Source of the DNA: DATJWY01 sp035500775
GTDB lineage: Bacteria > Pseudomonadota > Alphaproteobacteria > Acetobacterales > Acetobacteraceae
Assembly: GCA_035500775.1 (NCBI GenBank)
Contig: DATJWY010000270.1
Coordinates: 1 to 7,443 of the forward strand
Direction: 5' to 3'
Length of the DNA stretch: 7,443 nucleotides
The notes under the pieces were generated by a model. It was not told the DNA's origin and did not search any database. It was given only the letters and a program-made list of their open reading frames with translations. Shown here one piece after another: positions 5,824 through 7,443 of this stretch. Numbering within the stretch: the stretch's first letter is position 1; each line of letters begins with the position of its first letter. A program made the translations under genes and the position numbers.

Positions 5824-6846
5824 ATGGACATGAGTGAAGTTGAGACGGCGCTCGACACACTCGCCGCCTCGCACCGGGAATTCCGGGCCTTCTTCGATGC
5901 GCGCTCCGGCACCGCGGACGAGCCGGAAGACGGCTTCAGACGGCCGGACAGGTTCGGCGCCCAGTACGTCTCCTATTTCGTCAGCCCCCGGGCCGCGGTC
6001 AGCGCCGAGGATATCGACGATCTGCGGACCAGGATCGCCGGCCTCGCGGCGGAACAACGGATCGAGCAGGTCCGGCCGATGCTGGACTATCTGTTCCGCG
6101 TGGTCATCGCCCGACACCACAACATTCCCCGCGACGACGTGCTGGACGCGATCAATCTGGTTTCGATCGGCTGCGACTGCCTGCCGCGCAACCTCCCCTC
6201 GAAATGGGGGTTCAAGCGGCCAAGGCGACTCGCCGAGAAATCGATGCCGTTCGACCTCGCGATCCACCCGCTCCCCGCGGTAACCGCCCTGCTCGGCTCC
6301 GGCCTCGCGGACTATACGGACGGCGCATTCGCCCGCTTCGACGAAAAGCTCAACTATCCGATCCATGCGCGCCACGGCATCCACTGGAACCACGAGACCG
6401 GACGCGCCTGGGCCGCGGACGACTTCGCCAGCCTGAAAGCCCTCTACGACCGCCGGACACGGAATTTCTTCGACAGCCTCAACGACGGCAGGACGACCAT
6501 CCTGTTCCTGCGTTCGACCGACACAATCACCGAAGCCAAGATCGACGCACTGGTCGCGGCACAAACCGCGTTGCAGGCCGGGGCGGCGAACCGGCTGGTG
6601 ACGCTCGCCGTTTTTACCGGCACGGTCGATCCGGCGCTCGCGCCGAGCGAAACGCCGCGCGAAGTGCCGGCGGGACGCGGCAGCATGCATCTGTGCCATA
6701 TCCCCGTCCCTGACGCGAAATTCGTCTGGTGGATGCCCGAATCCTATGCGACGGATGCCGGACTGGCCTTCGAATTGGCGATCATGACGCAACTGCGCTC
6801 CCTGATCGCCTCGGTTCTGCCCTCAGCGCCGCCGCTCGCCCTTTAG
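5824..6846 (+). CDS. DUF1796 family putative papain-like cysteine peptidase
   Basis: The product has 340 residues from the ATG at 5824. The frame is open back to TTG 5764, but that codon lies in the -10 of a likely promoter and would add a very basic 20-residue stretch; ATG 5830 is another option. The N-terminal 110 residues are helical and unrecognised. From about 111 the sequence matches the DUF1796 pattern: L-V-S-I-G-C-D-C-L-P-R (112-122), M-P-F-D-L-A-I-H-P-L (141-150), H-G-I-H-W-N-H-E (184-191), a Y-D-R-R-T-R-N-F-F segment, then T-I-L-F-L-R-S-T-D-T (225-234). C117 or C119 with H187 or H190 are candidate catalytic residues, by analogy with the proposed papain-like fold. Real activity and substrate are unknown. 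Members often lie near glycosyltransferases, and a GT87-like gene sits convergently next door. The stop overlaps that gene's stop. Confidence 0.75.
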   Translation: MDMSEVETALDTLAASHREFRAFFDARSGTADEPEDGFRRPDRFGAQYVSYFVSPRAAVSAEDIDDLRTRIAGLAAEQRIEQVRPMLDYLFRVVIARHHNIPRDDVLDAINLVSIGCDCLPRNLPSKWGFKRPRRLAEKSMPFDLAIHPLPAVTALLGSGLADYTDGAFARFDEKLNYPIHARHGIHWNHETGRAWAADDFASLKALYDRRTRNFFDSLNDGRTTILFLRSTDTITEAKIDALVAAQTALQAGAANRLVTLAVFTGTVDPALAPSETPREVPAGRGSMHLCHIPVPDAKFVWWMPESYATDAGLAFELAIMTQLRSLIASVLPSAPPLAL

Positions 6847-7443
6847 GCTTTACGACCAGCACCTTCAAGGGCAGAAGGCGCGTTCGCAACGAAAATCTCG
6901 GGCAGCCAAGGGGTGAGAGTTTCACTGGAGCGGATGAGGGCGCTCCGCAGAAAAGCCCAAAAGAGCAAAAGTCCACCGAAAAACCAAACGGATGCCAAGC
7001 TTCGTGAGTAAAGCGAAGCCAACCATTCGGGTTCAAGCTGCGGGAAGCTGACCGGGATCGAGCAAAGCACGATGCTTCCCCATACCAAGCCATGCGTAAG
7101 CCGGTCGTCGATCAATGGGAGGCGTCCAGAAATATACAGCGTCCATGGAAGCAGCATGAGCAAATAATAATGCGTCCATGACACTGTGCTTACAGTAACA
7201 CAGAGGACGATCATGAGGCTATAATGCAAATAGTCGCTTCCCGTAACGGGCTTGAAGTCCCCGCATTCCTGCGTGGGGCGGGTCCTCCAAACTGCCAATG
7301 CTGCCAAGATAAAAAGCGTCCCAACCAGGATGTTCCTGATAATTTTGGCGCTGAAGGGCAAGGCCTGCGCGTGCCAATCCCGCGCCAAAGTCGCTCCACT
7401 CCACAGACGGAGAATGAAGGCGTCCAGGGATTGCACGTTATAG
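6843..7443 (-). CDS. C-terminal part of a GT87/DUF2029-like membrane glycosyltransferase, cut by window edge
   Basis: The frame ends at TAA (6843-6845) and stays open to the right edge, where the visible product begins Y-N-V-Q-S-L-D-A-F-I-L-R-L-W. This resembles the conserved N-Q-S-L motif region of GT87 (DUF2029) polyprenyl-phosphate-sugar transferases. The GTG at 7436 is therefore internal, and the N-terminal half of the protein lies outside the window. About five membrane segments are visible: I-I-R-N-I-L-V-G to A-V-W, Y-L-H-Y-S-L to V-S-W, H-Y-Y-L-L-M-L-L-P-W onward, H-G-L-V-W-G onward, and V-W-F-F-G-G onward. The S-W-T-H-Y-Y-L-L-M-L-L-P segment matches the S-W-x-H motif typical of the family's C-terminal half. 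Such enzymes move a sugar from a lipid carrier to an envelope acceptor; donor and acceptor are unknown. Base composition is clearly lower in GC than the preceding genes, suggesting separate ancestry. Confidence 0.7.
   Translation of the reverse strand, partial: YNVQSLDAFILRLWSGATLARDWHAQALPFSAKIIRNILVGTLFILAALAVWRTRPTQECGDFKPVTGSDYLHYSLMIVLCVTVSTVSWTHYYLLMLLPWTLYISGRLPLIDDRLTHGLVWGSIVLCSIPVSFPQLEPEWLASLYSRSLASVWFFGGLLLFWAFLRSALIRSSETLTPWLPEIFVANAPSALEGAGRKA

Noticed and set aside
5524..6792. 422-codon open frame on the minus strand opposite the DUF1345 and DUF1796 genes
   Set aside because: It runs across two recognisable plus-strand genes and their spacer and gives low-complexity R/G/V/D-rich protein without a recognisable domain.
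1..7443. CRISPR arrays, tRNA/rRNA genes, transposases, toxin-antitoxin or other defence modules
   Set aside because: No regularly spaced repeats, cloverleaf-like segments or recognisable proteins of these classes were found on either strand by inspection.

Overview
The window looks like part of a high-GC alphaproteobacterial chromosome. The best guess is Rhodospirillales or Acetobacteraceae, judging from the composition, the style of the Crp/Fnr regulator and a short P-I-E-L-D-M-T-P-D-G membrane protein. This placement is inference from protein character; there is no rRNA or other decisive marker.

Layout from left to right: (1) the 3' part of a luciferase-like flavin monooxygenase gene (+), cut by the left edge; (2) a convergent gap of about 100 bp filled by two hairpins that look like an interspersed palindromic repeat; (3) a small two-helix membrane protein (-); (4) fusA, elongation factor G (-), standing alone without rpsL, rpsG or tuf, with a terminator-like hairpin behind it and a highly structured 5' leader; (5) a Crp/Fnr-type regulator (-); (6) a divergent spacer of about 410 bp; (7) a DUF1345 six-helix membrane protein (+); (8) a DUF1796-type putative papain-like cysteine peptidase (+); (9) the C-terminal part of a GT87/DUF2029-like polyprenyl-sugar glycosyltransferase (-), cut by the right edge. 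The stop codons of the last two genes overlap.

There is no clear multigene pathway. Most genes are single transcription units on alternating strands. The fusA and regulator genes share a strand but are separated by 254 bp containing three strong hairpins, so independent transcription is likely. The DUF1796 and GT87 genes may both relate to envelope polysaccharide, but they are convergent and not an operon.

No CRISPR array, transposase, tRNA, rRNA or defence system was seen. The most interesting signals are the repeat that supplies both stop codons at 909-1008, the bulged 14-bp hairpin just ahead of the fusA ribosome binding site, the isolated and somewhat unusual EF-G, and the base-composition drops in the 5' part of the regulator gene and in the GT87 gene.
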